Assembly: GCF_036195045.1 (NCBI RefSeq)
Contig: NZ_CP108100.1
Location: 5,332,001-5,396,000 of the forward strand
Origin: Streptomyces sp. NBC_00236
GTDB taxonomy: Bacteria; Actinomycetota; Actinomycetes; Streptomycetales; Streptomycetaceae
Direction: 5' to 3'
Length of the DNA stretch: 64,000 bases
The notes under the pieces are model-generated. The model searched no databases. It was not told the DNA's origin and was given only the letters and a program-made list of their open reading frames with translations. Shown here one piece after another: positions 54,936 through 63,659 of the stretch. Every line of letters begins with the position of its first letter. Position 1 is the first letter of the stretch. Both the position numbers and the translations under genes were made by a program.

Positions 54936-55287
54936 AGGGAGTCCTTCCGGGCATGGCGCCTGCGCATCCGGAGGCCCCCGCCGAGATGTGATGATCAGGA
55001 AAAGATGTCGCTGGATGCTAAACGTCACCTTTCGAGGCGTCAAGAGCAGTCCGTGACAGGGGAGCTGTCTCGCCTTCGCGCGCATTGACCGTTGGTTTCA
55101 GCCAGTTCGGTGCCATTTGGGCACGAGGAGTCAGCCCTTCGAAGGGCGAACAAAAGCCGCCCATCGGAGGTTATTCAAAGAAAGCACCGTGTGGCGAGAA
55201 GGTAACCCTCTTGTAAATGTCCGCAGTTATCATCTGCGCGCATCGATTCAGCACACACCAATACAAGTTGACGTGGAGACAGAACGC
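54936..55287. other. Intergenic region between secreted protein and toxin gene
   Basis: The 352-bp gap between divergent genes contains an unusually AT-rich patch (about 55170-55260), probably holding the toxin promoter, with TTGACG at 55268. No gene or clear palindrome was found. Confidence 0.5.
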
Positions 55288-58200
55288 GTGAGATTGAAAC
55301 GACGGTTGCATGGGCCGGGTGGCGCCGGGAGAGCGCCGCGCGCGATACGCGCACTGATCACCACCTTGTTGCCGCTCGCTCTGGTTGCGGGCCTGTTCGG
55401 GGCCGCACCGGCCGCTGCCGAGGACGTTCCGCCCGAGATCGTCCCGGGCACCATGCTGGTGGTCCCCACCGACCGGGGCATGGTCGTGGAGCTCTGGAAG
55501 TCGGGCGGGCCCGGCGTCAAGGCCGCCGCCGAGGCCGCGCTGACGGGGACCGACGCCGATGTGCAGGCATTCCTCGACGCATCCTCGGACCTGGACTTCC
55601 AGGACAACCGGGTCCTGACGGCCCAGCTTGCCGGCGTCGGCGGTACCGAGCTCCTGGCTGCCGCCCGCACGGCGCTCGCCGGGACGCCCGAGGATCTGGA
55701 CGACTTCCTGCTGTACGGGTGGCAGTCTCCGCTGGAGCAGGACCAGCGGGTGCTCGTGGCGCAGGTCATGAGCGTGGGTGGCCCCGGGGTCCAGGAGGCG
55801 GGGCGGGCCGCACTGAACGGCACGGCCGAGGATGTGAAGGCATTCCTGGACTCCGGCCAGTACAGCCAGCGTGAGCAGGACAACCGGGTCCAGCTGGTGC
55901 AGGTCATCAGCGTGGGCGGGCCTGCCGTGCAAGCGGCCGGGCGGCTGGCGCTGAGCGGGACCGCGCAGGACATAGCGGAGTTCCTGGAAGTGGGCCAGTT
56001 CGTGGCTCGCTCCCGGGATCAGGAGCACTCCACGGTTGCGCAGTTGGCGGCGCAGGCCCAGGAGGCCGGGCGGCAGGCAGCCGGTGAGACGGCGGCTGCC
56101 AAGGAGGCGTCGGCGCAGGCGGTCGAGGCGGCCAAGCTGGCAAAGGAAGCGGCTCAGCTGGCCGCTGCGGAGGCGGAGGCGGCCAAGGGCGACACCGAGA
56201 AGGCCGCGCAGGCCGCCGGGCGTGCGTCCAAGGCCGCGTCCCAGGCCGCGGCCGCCGCGCAGAAGGCCATCAACGCGGCCAATGCCGCGAGCAATTCGGC
56301 GCGGATCGCGGCGAGTGCCGCGTCGCAGGCGGCGGCAGCCGCCGCCGGTGCGGCACAGGCCGCGGCGAAGGCGCGCGGGGCGGCAGCGGACGCGGCTGTG
56401 GACGCGGGCAACGCGGCGGCGGCGCGTAAGGCGGCGGAGAACGCGCGTGGTGCCGCCAAGGGCGCGAACCTGGCGGCTGACGCGGCCGATCAGGCGGTGG
56501 TGGCAGCCACGGCGGCCGGGGACGCGGCGGCTTCCGCCGCAGGTGCCGGGGCGAACGCCAACCTTGCCGCGGACGCCGCGGTGGAAGCGAGCGGATACGC
56601 CGGTCAGAGCAGCGAGCAGGCCGCGCAAGCGCGAGCCGCGGCAGCGGCCGCACGTCGGCATGCCACTGAGGCGAACCGCGCCGCGGGCGCCGCGGAGGCG
56701 CTGGCCCGCAAGTCCGCGACGGCGGCCGGGGAGGCACGTGACGCGGCCAGGTCGGCGGCGACGCACGCGAACAACGCGGCAAAGGCCGCCGATGACGCCG
56801 CCGACCATGCGGGTGAGGCCGCCACGGCGGCGACGAAGTCGACCGCGCACGCGAACGCGGCCACCGCGGCCGCGAATGTGGCGTCCACCATGGCTGCCAA
56901 GGCCGAGGACGTGTACGCGCTGGCCCGTGAGGTCGAGGCGGAGGAGCTGCTGGGCCGCACCAACGCGGGTATCGAGCTGGCCAAGGACGCCAAGGCCGAG
57001 GAAGAGGCACGTCGGGCCGAGCAGACCCGTGCGGACCAGGAGAACAAGGACCGCGAGGCCGAGGCCCAACGCCTGGCCACCGCGGCTGCCCAGCCCGCGG
57101 CCGACTTCGCGGCCATCGCCGCCGGCGGCCGTGAACTGGCCATGCTGACGATGTCGAGGGGCACCCCCTGGGGGCGGGCCGCCGCCGAGTCCGCTCTCAC
57201 CGGCACGGACGCGGTGGTCATCGAGTACCTGCGTAACGGATGGCGTCTGGCGGCGGAGCAGGACGAGCGTGCCCATGTGGAGCGGCTCGCCGAAGACAGC
57301 TCCGTCAAGGCGGTACGGGATGCCGCGGAGGTGGCCCTGGACGGGGGAGCCGCCGAGATCACGGCGTTTCTGACGCAGGGGCAGTACGAGGCGGGTGAGT
57401 CGGACTTCCGGGTCGCCATCGCCCAGGCCGTCTCCGCGGGCGGGCCCGAGGTCCAGCGGACGGGGCGGGCCGCACTGTCGGCCGGGACGATCGCCGCATA
57501 CCGCACGTTCCTGACGAGCACGCTGGACACAGCGCGCGGTGAGGACGAGCGAGTACGGGCCGCACAGCTGATCAGCAGCGGTGGTCCCGAGGTGAAGTCC
57601 GCGGCACGGATCGCGCTGGAGGGCTCGACGCAGATGCTGCACGCGTTCATCGAGTCGGGCCAGTACATGGCCCAGCGCAAGGACCTCCTCGCCGCGACCC
57701 ACCTCGCGCTGGTGCAGGAACTGATCTCGGAGGCGGTGAAGGTCGCCGCGCTCGCGCAGAAGGACGCGGCCACCGCGCAGAAGGTAGCGGCCCTTGCCCG
57801 CAAAGCCGACGCAGACGCGGAAAAGTACGCGAAGCAGGCTCAGGATTCGGCCGACGACGCCAAGGAAGCCGCCGACGAGGCCGAGCAGCACGCCAAGGAC
57901 GCAGAGACATCGGCGGCCGCCGCGGCCGCATCCGCGAAGACCGCCCGGGCCGCGGCGGACCGTGCCGACCGTGACGCCGACAACGCGGCCGCATCCGCCG
58001 CCACCGCTACCGTCTCCGCCGAGAACGCCCAGGCATCCGCCACCCAGGCATGGTTCGACGCCGATCAGGCACGCGCCTCGGCCATCGCGGCCGGCAAGGA
58101 CTCCGCGGCGGCTCTCGAAGCGGCGACGCAGGCCTTCACCATCTCCGTGCAGAAGCGCAAGGAGGAGGAGGAAGCCCGGCGCGAGGAGCTGCTGAAGGCC

Positions 58201-58944
58201 AAGGAAGCCGCGGAGAACGATCCGGGGGCGCAGGCTCGCAAGCAGTACCGCTGCGGCGTCCTGGACCCCACCTGCGAGATGACCGACAACCCCGTCCGGT
58301 GGTGCGTGCAGAACGAACTTCTGTGCCAGATCATCTCCGTGGGCCCCGCCTTCAACGACGCCATGCAGCAACTGTGGGAGGTCACCGCAACGCTCACGGG
58401 GCTCACTCAGCTCGAGAACTGCGCCATGAAGAAGGACCTCTGGGCCTGCGCGGAACTCACGACGGACGTCATCGTCCAGTCCAAGCTGAAACTGCTGACC
58501 CGGTCGTACGAGGCACTGCGCAACCTCAAGCGTGGCTGCAAGACCGTCGACAGGGTGAGCTTCGGTCTGCTCCGTGTCCTCGACCTGCCGCCGCCCGCTT
58601 CGGCCGGGTGCGGCACCTTCTGGATGGACTCGGACAGACTCGCGCACCACTACATGAGGAAGGACACGAAGGGGGTCATGCACGCCGAGGCCTTCGGGGT
58701 GCACGGCGACTTCAACAAGGTGAACGGGGAGAAGTTCGTCAAGGCGGTCGAGAACCTGGTGACGAATCCGGGTACCCGCAGGATCGAGGGAACGTACCGG
58801 AAGAAGCCCGCCATCCACTTCGTCGACGAAACCGGCCTGCACGTCTCGTTCGCCCGGAACGGGCCGGATGTGGGCATGTATCTCGGCGGCTGGCGATCTG
58901 ACGGCGATCAGCTCCTGTATTTGCTGCGGGACGGAGTGCTGTAA
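55288..58944 (+). CDS. ALF-repeat polymorphic toxin with colicin-D-like C-terminal RNase domain
   Basis: The 1218-residue preprotein starts at GTG 55288 (GGAG upstream; a GTG at 55273 is possible) and has a long signal peptide ending APAAA-ED (about 45). Two blocks of ALF repeats (about 50-250 and 605-800; unit SxGGPxVxxAARxALxGT, then DVxAFL) alternate with very Ala-rich coiled coils (about 255-600 and 800-975). A Cys-containing linker follows (about 985-1090). The last 100 residues (MHAEAFGVHGDFNKVN, then GTYRKKPAIHFVDETGL, then GGWRSDGDQL) match the colicin D tRNase pattern as I know it. It should be exported and used against competing bacteria. The small gene at 58991 is its probable antidote. 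Confidence 0.85.
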   Translation: MRLKRRLHGPGGAGRAPRAIRALITTLLPLALVAGLFGAAPAAAEDVPPEIVPGTMLVVPTDRGMVVELWKSGGPGVKAAAEAALTGTDADVQAFLDASSDLDFQDNRVLTAQLAGVGGTELLAAARTALAGTPEDLDDFLLYGWQSPLEQDQRVLVAQVMSVGGPGVQEAGRAALNGTAEDVKAFLDSGQYSQREQDNRVQLVQVISVGGPAVQAAGRLALSGTAQDIAEFLEVGQFVARSRDQEHSTVAQLAAQAQEAGRQAAGETAAAKEASAQAVEAAKLAKEAAQLAAAEAEAAKGDTEKAAQAAGRASKAASQAAAAAQKAINAANAASNSARIAASAASQAAAAAAGAAQAAAKARGAAADAAVDAGNAAAARKAAENARGAAKGANLAADAADQAVVAATAAGDAAASAAGAGANANLAADAAVEASGYAGQSSEQAAQARAAAAAARRHATEANRAAGAAEALARKSATAAGEARDAARSAATHANNAAKAADDAADHAGEAATAATKSTAHANAATAAANVASTMAAKAEDVYALAREVEAEELLGRTNAGIELAKDAKAEEEARRAEQTRADQENKDREAEAQRLATAAAQPAADFAAIAAGGRELAMLTMSRGTPWGRAAAESALTGTDAVVIEYLRNGWRLAAEQDERAHVERLAEDSSVKAVRDAAEVALDGGAAEITAFLTQGQYEAGESDFRVAIAQAVSAGGPEVQRTGRAALSAGTIAAYRTFLTSTLDTARGEDERVRAAQLISSGGPEVKSAARIALEGSTQMLHAFIESGQYMAQRKDLLAATHLALVQELISEAVKVAALAQKDAATAQKVAALARKADADAEKYAKQAQDSADDAKEAADEAEQHAKDAETSAAAAAASAKTARAAADRADRDADNAAASAATATVSAENAQASATQAWFDADQARASAIAAGKDSAAALEAATQAFTISVQKRKEEEEARREELLKAKEAAENDPGAQARKQYRCGVLDPTCEMTDNPVRWCVQNELLCQIISVGPAFNDAMQQLWEVTATLTGLTQLENCAMKKDLWACAELTTDVIVQSKLKLLTRSYEALRNLKRGCKTVDRVSFGLLRVLDLPPPASAGCGTFWMDSDRLAHHYMRKDTKGVMHAEAFGVHGDFNKVNGEKFVKAVENLVTNPGTRRIEGTYRKKPAIHFVDETGLHVSFARNGPDVGMYLGGWRSDGDQLLYLLRDGVL

Positions 58945-58990
58945 TGCCGGTTAATCTCTGTGGGAGTGCCCGAATCCGGGAAGGTGCGGC

Positions 58991-59227
58991 ATGAGGATCG
59001 AGTTGTCGCAGGACCAGGCGCTGGTCCTCTCCGACTGGATGGACCGGGTGCTGCATACGAAGGAGTTCGCGGCCCAAGTCGACGACCGGGCGGTATGGTC
59101 CGCTTTGTTCGTCATCAGCGGAGCCCTTGAGACGTCCTTGCCAGCCATCTTCGCCGCCGACTACGACGAGCAGTTGGAGGCGGCGCGTGAGCGGTTGCTC
59201 CCTCAATTGGGTGATTTCGGAAAGTAA
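58991..59227 (+). CDS. Probable immunity protein for the ALF-repeat toxin
   Basis: The 78-residue acidic, all-helical protein starts at ATG 58991 behind GGGAAGG, 46 bp after the toxin stop. It reads MRIELSQDQALVLSDWMDRVL and ends in LLPQLGDFGK, with no signal peptide or TM helix, so it stays in the cytoplasm where self-toxin would act. Size, acidity and position are what is expected of an immunity protein to an RNase toxin. I do not recognise its family. A terminator follows at 59259, so it closes the toxin operon. Confidence 0.75.
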   Translation: MRIELSQDQALVLSDWMDRVLHTKEFAAQVDDRAVWSALFVISGALETSLPAIFAADYDEQLEAARERLLPQLGDFGK

Positions 59228-59258
59228 CGCCGCGCACTGAGCGTGCGCCGGGACGAGC

Positions 59259-59283
59259 GGCCGCCGGCCTTCTGCCGGCGGCC
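59259..59283 (+). terminator. Terminator of the toxin-immunity operon
   Basis: A perfect 10-bp stem with a CTTCT loop starts 32 bp after the immunity-gene stop. Confidence 0.8.
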
Positions 59284-59336
59284 GTTGCGTTGACCGGTGG
59301 CCGTTGCGTTGACCGGCGGCCGTTGCGTTGACCGGT
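59280..59336. repeat. Three tandem 19-bp repeats
   Basis: GGCCGTTGCGTTGACCGGY occurs three times head to tail, directly after and partly overlapping the terminator stem. Each copy contains TTGACC. It may be slippage-expanded or a multi-copy protein-binding site. Confidence 0.8.
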
Positions 59337-59748
59337 GGGGGCCTTCGGCGTCCGTGAGAGGGTTCTGCGTGACCCCGTGTGGGCCCGGGGGCCCCAATTC
59401 GGGCCCAGAGTTCACAGTGGGCCCACCAGGAACATCGCGATCCATCGCGTGAAAGCGCTCCCACGCTCTCTGACGTGCGCAGAAGTGTAAATGGATCATG
59501 AATTGTCTCGACGTGCGCGGCTAGGTCGCCGAATGGTACGCAATTTAACTACCAGTCACTTGAGATGATTTGTCAGGCGAACGCCCTGTGCGGACTTCGT
59601 GAGCCCTGCCTCACTGGGCCCCCAAAGGTGTTCTCTGCCTCCCCGGACGTGGATAAAGTGCTGAGGCAGGAGCGCCCGAGTAAGGAGCACCTGGCAGGAG
59701 CGATTGCGGCCGGCGGTACGCGGCGGCCGGAGCCGAACGGGGAACAGC
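59337..59748. other. Intergenic region upstream of the Tad locus
   Basis: About 410 bases with a notably AT-rich patch (59485-59580, including AATTTAACTA) that is the likely promoter region of the following operon. A 71-codon frame (59565-59780) crosses it without ribosome site or motif. No Flp pilin gene is present here. Confidence 0.5.
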
Positions 59749-60627
59749 GTGCCGACAGCAATAGCAGTGACCAGTGCTGACCTCGTGCTGCCTCCGACCG
59801 ATCAGCAGACGCCCACGGCGGTGGTCCTGAGGGCGCCCGACGAGCAACCGCTCGACCAGGCGCTGAGCGATATGCATCTGCTCCTGGAGCAGCACGGCTA
59901 CGTCATCGCGGTCTATCCCGCCAGCATCCCGGTCGCCCACGAGCGTCGGCTGCACATGATCCGCTCGGTGCTGGAGAGCGACCGCATTGCCCTGATCAAG
60001 GCGGATCTGCCACCCTTGGGTGTAGCGGTACTGGTGCGCCAATTGCGGCAGTTGTCCATCTGTGACTTCAGTGCCGGGGTCGTCGCCTCGGCCGCGAGGC
60101 TGCTCTCCCACTACATCCACGCCGGGGCGCTGCTGAACTCGGTCACCAAGCTCGACCGGGTGCCCGTCAGCCTGAAGGCCCATGCGAAGTCATGGGTCCC
60201 CGGCTCGCAGTTCGGTGTGCTGGCCAATCCGAACCCCCAGCTGATCAAGATCGGCTCGGGAGATCTCGCCGGGCCCGAGTTCTCCACCCATCTGCTCGTT
60301 GCCAAGGGGCAGTTGCAGTCCGACTGGGTGGCATCCACGATCGCTCCGGCCTGGCAGGTGCAGGCCGTACAGGAAGTCGCCTTGCCTGCGGATTCGCCCA
60401 CTTGGTGGGGTACTCCGAAAATGATCGAATTCGCCGCCTTTCTGCCCGATATCTCACTGATTTATCAGCTGGTTTCTTCGGTGCGCAGGGAGGTCTGTAC
60501 CTGGTGCGGAAATGAACTCATCGGCGACCGCTGCGGACTGTGCTCGGCCCCGTTGAAACCGCCGGAGAACCAAACGCACGGTTCCGGTGTCCTGAACCAA
60601 GGAACACCCATGCACCACGGGTCGTGA
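59749..60627 (+). CDS. Tad-locus protein of unknown function with C-terminal zinc ribbon
   Basis: The 292-residue protein starts at GTG 59749 behind GGGGAA. Most of it is a mixed alpha-beta domain without TM helices (AVVLRAPDEQPLDQALSDMHLLLEQHGYVIAVYPASIPVAHERR). A C-terminal CTWCGNELIGDRCGLC zinc ribbon and a disordered His/Gly tail follow. It precedes cpaB by 171 bp in the same direction. I do not recognise the main domain. Its place suggests a regulator or assembly factor for the pilus, but an unrelated upstream gene cannot be excluded. Confidence 0.7.
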   Translation: MPTAIAVTSADLVLPPTDQQTPTAVVLRAPDEQPLDQALSDMHLLLEQHGYVIAVYPASIPVAHERRLHMIRSVLESDRIALIKADLPPLGVAVLVRQLRQLSICDFSAGVVASAARLLSHYIHAGALLNSVTKLDRVPVSLKAHAKSWVPGSQFGVLANPNPQLIKIGSGDLAGPEFSTHLLVAKGQLQSDWVASTIAPAWQVQAVQEVALPADSPTWWGTPKMIEFAAFLPDISLIYQLVSSVRREVCTWCGNELIGDRCGLCSAPLKPPENQTHGSGVLNQGTPMHHGS

Positions 60628-60798
60628 GCCATCGCGACGGCGGAGTGCCGCTGCTGCACCCACAGCCCGGCGAACCGCGCACGGCACCGGCCCGCTTCCG
60701 TACGGGCGGAGGCCGCAGCGTGACCCGCGTCCGCCCGACCCCGCTCCGCCCCTCTGTCCGCTCATCGGCCCACGTCTCTCAACGAGGTTGCTCCGCTC

Positions 60799-61509
60799 AT
60801 GAACTCACGGCAACGCCGCGGCGTCATCCTTCTCCTTCTCTCGGTCCTCTGTGCCTTCGGCGCGTTCGCCGGTGTGCTTTCGGTGATCAGTGATGTGAAC
60901 TCGAAGGTAGGACCGGAGGTGACTGCCTACCAGGTCAAATCGAACATAGCCCCCTACCGTCCGCTGGACCCGGGGCAGTTCGAGAAGGTCTCGATGCCGA
61001 AGCGCTGGCTGTCCAAGAACGCCGTCACCGACCTGTCGGTGCTGGACGGCAAGATCGCCGTGACCAACCTCCGCGCGGGTTCGCTGCTTCAGGAGGACAT
61101 GCTCGTCAAGCGCCCGGCGCTGGAGAGCGGGCAGCAGGAGATCGCCATCATGATCGACGCCGCGACCGGCGTCGCCGGCAAGATCCGGCCGGGCAACCTG
61201 GTCAACATCTACGCGACCTTCGGCGGCCAGAACGACAAGGAACAGCCCACCTCGCGCGTCATCGTGCCGAACGCCAAGGTCATCGACGTCGGCCAGCTGA
61301 CCTCCCTGGAGCCGGGGAACGAAGACCGCAGCGGCCCGACCGAGGCCGTGCCGATCACCTTCGCCCTGGACACCACCGACGCACAGCGCGTCGCCTACGC
61401 CGAGTCCTTCGCCGAGCACGTCCGACTGGCCCTGCTGCCGAACGACAGCCCGACCACCCTGCGTCCGGGCGAGGGCAGCTACAACCTCGACGAAGACAAG
61501 AACAAGTGA
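60799..61509 (+). CDS. cpaB: CpaB/RcpC pilus assembly protein (SAF domain)
   Basis: The 236-residue protein has one N-terminal membrane helix (about 8-30, GVILLLLSVLCAFGAFAGVLSVI). A SAF-like domain follows (YQVKSNIAPYRPLDPGQFEKVSMPKRWL...NLRAGSLLQEDML), then the RcpC domain (IAIMIDAATGVAGKIRPGNLVNIYATF). In Tad systems it sits at the envelope and links the secretion channel or wall to the motor. ATG 60799 has a weak ribosome site. It is seven bases upstream of cpaE. Confidence 0.9.
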   Translation: MNSRQRRGVILLLLSVLCAFGAFAGVLSVISDVNSKVGPEVTAYQVKSNIAPYRPLDPGQFEKVSMPKRWLSKNAVTDLSVLDGKIAVTNLRAGSLLQEDMLVKRPALESGQQEIAIMIDAATGVAGKIRPGNLVNIYATFGGQNDKEQPTSRVIVPNAKVIDVGQLTSLEPGNEDRSGPTEAVPITFALDTTDAQRVAYAESFAEHVRLALLPNDSPTTLRPGEGSYNLDEDKNK

Positions 61510-61516
61510 GGACTGG

Positions 61517-62788
61517 ATGAGCACACGAATCCTCCCGGCTGTCGGCGATGCCGACGCCGCCCGATCCATCACCACACTGCTCAGCCAGCTCCCCGACGCG
61601 GAGCCGGCCGGGCCCCTGGGTGACTCCACCGCGCTGCTCGACACCCTGGCCCGGCTCGCCGCCGAGTCACTGGACGAGCTGCCCGAGGTCGTGCTGGTGC
61701 ACGAGCGGATCGGTCCGGTTCCAGCCCTTGAGCTGATCCGGGAGGTGGCCCTGCGCTTTCCGGCGGTCGGGGTCGTGCTCGTCACCGCCGACGCGAGCCC
61801 CGGGCTCTACTCGGCAGCCATGGACTCCGGCGCCCGCGGCCTGGTCGGCCTGCCCCTCTCGTACGAGGAGCTGGCCCAGCGCGTCCAGGCCGCCGCCGGC
61901 TGGTCCGTGGGAGTCCGCCGCCACCTGGGGGCGGGCGCCGAGGTCTTCACCGGTCCCGGTGGCACGGTCGTCACCGTCAGCGGTGCGAAGGGCGGCGTCG
62001 GCGCGACCGTCACCGCCGTACAGCTGGCCCTGGCGGCCCAGGCCTCCGGCCACACGGTCGCCCTGGTCGACATGGACCTGCAGTCCGGAGACATCGCCTC
62101 GTTCCTGGACGTACAGTTCCGCCGTTCCATCGTCGACCTGGCCGCGATCAGCGACATCTCGCCCCGCGTCCTGTCCGACGCCGTGTTCAGCCACGGCAGC
62201 GGCCTCGCCCTGCTGCTGGCACCCGGCGAGGGCGAACGGGGCGAGGAGGTCAGCGACCGGTCCGCCCGGCAGATCGTCAGCGCACTGCGTTCGCGGTACG
62301 AGGTCGTGGTCATCGACTGCGGCAGCCAGATGAACGGCGCCAACGCCGCAGCCATCGAGATGGCCGACATCGCCCTGCTGGTCACGACCCCGGACGTGGT
62401 CGCGGTGCGCGGCGCGAAGCGCATCGTACGGATGTGGGACCGCCTCCAGATCCGCAAGGCGGAGGAGACGACGACCCTCGTCAACCGCTACAGCCGCAAC
62501 ACGGAGATCCAGCCCCCGCTGATCCAGAAGATCACGGGGACCCGGATCGCGGGCACGGCGATTCCCGCCAACTTCAAGGAACTCCAGGGCGCGGTCGACG
62601 CCGGCCGCATGCACGAACTCGACGCGAAGAGCGTCGTCAAACAGGCGCTCTGGGCCCTGGCGGGCGAGCTCGGTCTGGTGAAGGTTCCCGCCGGGGCGGA
62701 AGGCAGTGGCAAGTACAAGAACGACCGGGGTTCGATCGGGCGCTCGCGCAGGCGGGGCGATTCCGCGGGCCGTGGCAAATCCGACTGA
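61517..62788 (+). CDS. cpaE: CpaE/TadZ pilus localisation ATPase
   Basis: The 423-residue protein has an N-terminal receiver-like domain (about 1-135, VVLVTADASPGLYSAAMDSGARGLVGLPLSYEEL) and a MinD/ParA-type domain. Its Walker A reads SGAKGGVGATVTA: the signature Lys of MinD is kept early, but the usual GKT is GAT, as is common for TadZ. DLQSGDIASFLDVQ and VVIDCGSQMN follow. It positions the Tad machine at the membrane. The C-terminal tail is basic and disordered. ATG 61517 lies just after the cpaB stop. Confidence 0.9.
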   Translation: MSTRILPAVGDADAARSITTLLSQLPDAEPAGPLGDSTALLDTLARLAAESLDELPEVVLVHERIGPVPALELIREVALRFPAVGVVLVTADASPGLYSAAMDSGARGLVGLPLSYEELAQRVQAAAGWSVGVRRHLGAGAEVFTGPGGTVVTVSGAKGGVGATVTAVQLALAAQASGHTVALVDMDLQSGDIASFLDVQFRRSIVDLAAISDISPRVLSDAVFSHGSGLALLLAPGEGERGEEVSDRSARQIVSALRSRYEVVVIDCGSQMNGANAAAIEMADIALLVTTPDVVAVRGAKRIVRMWDRLQIRKAEETTTLVNRYSRNTEIQPPLIQKITGTRIAGTAIPANFKELQGAVDAGRMHELDAKSVVKQALWALAGELGLVKVPAGAEGSGKYKNDRGSIGRSRRRGDSAGRGKSD

Positions 62789-62804
62789 GGGGGCAGGTTG
62801 ATCC

Positions 62805-63212
62805 ATGGTGACCACCGAGAGGGCGGAAACCCGGATAGGCAGGAGGCGTGACCGCGACCGCGGACAGACCGCGATCGAGTTCGTCGGGGTTACGCCACTG
62901 ATCATCCTGATGCTCATCGCGCTCTGGCAGTGCGCGCTGTACGGCTACACGTTCATCCTGGCCGGGAACGCGGCGGATGTGGCGGCGCGGGCGGGGAACG
63001 GGTCGCAGTGGAACCAGGACGCGGCCTGCGAGCGTGCCGGCAGGGAGGACCTGCCGAGCGCCTGGCAGGGCAAGGCTGACTTCGGTTGTGACACCGAGGC
63101 GGGACCTCTGTACAAGGCGAAGGTCACGCTCACCGTCCCCGTGCTGGTCCCCGGAGTACTCGACTGGGGCCCGCATGTCACCGGCGAAGCAGCGTCCGCG
63201 AGGGAGGGCTGA
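62805..63212 (+). CDS. TadE-like pseudopilin 1
   Basis: The 135-residue protein has a basic leader (TRIGRRRDRDRGQ) then the TadE signature TAIEFVGVTPLIILMLIALWQCALYGYTF, with the prepilin-type Glu five residues into the hydrophobic helix. The rest is an exposed domain with Cys residues (ACERAG, FGCDTE). It would be cleaved by a TadV-type peptidase and join the pilus as a minor pilin. It is followed three bases later by a second copy. Confidence 0.9.
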   Translation: MVTTERAETRIGRRRDRDRGQTAIEFVGVTPLIILMLIALWQCALYGYTFILAGNAADVAARAGNGSQWNQDAACERAGREDLPSAWQGKADFGCDTEAGPLYKAKVTLTVPVLVPGVLDWGPHVTGEAASAREG

Positions 63213-63215
63213 TCC

Positions 63216-63593
63216 ATGACGGGGAACAAGCGAAGGTCTGTCCGCGACCGCGGCCAGGTCGCCTTCGAGTACATGGGGTTCGTCCCGCTGCTGCTGCTGG
63301 TCGGCCTCTGCGCCATTCAGCTGGGCATCGCCGCGTACGCGGTGAACCAGGCGGGCACCGGCGCCCGGGCGGCAGCGCGTACGGCCAGTCACGAGTTTCC
63401 GGAGACCCCGCCGACGCTGGCAGGCCACCGGGCCATGAGCGACTGGATCTCCAAGAACGGCAATGCGCAATTCGTGCCCTCGTACGGGGCCGACACCGTG
63501 ACGTACACCGCCAAGGTCAAGATCCCCTCGATCATCCCGTGGGTCGACGACTTCGGTACCGCCACCCGCAGTTCCACCATGCCGAAGGAATGA
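63216..63593 (+). CDS. TadE-like pseudopilin 2
   Basis: The 125-residue protein repeats the architecture of its neighbour: a basic leader (KRRSVRDRGQ), the signature VAFEYMGFVPLLLLVGLCAIQLGIAAY with the conserved Glu, and an exposed C-terminal domain without Cys pairs (KVKIPSIIPWVDDFGTATRSS). Paired TadE/TadF-type genes are usual in Tad loci. ATG 63216 lies three bases after the previous stop. Confidence 0.9.
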   Translation: MTGNKRRSVRDRGQVAFEYMGFVPLLLLVGLCAIQLGIAAYAVNQAGTGARAAARTASHEFPETPPTLAGHRAMSDWISKNGNAQFVPSYGADTVTYTAKVKIPSIIPWVDDFGTATRSSTMPKE

Positions 63594-63659
63594 CGCGGAG
63601 CAGCCGCCGCCCCACCCACACCGCACCACACCGGCCAGCCGGATCTAGGAGTCAGCGAA

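Noticed and set aside
59565..59780. Possible 71-aa small gene, considered as a Flp pilin
   Set aside because: It has no hydrophobic helix or prepilin cleavage motif, no ribosome site, and it overlaps the start of the next gene.
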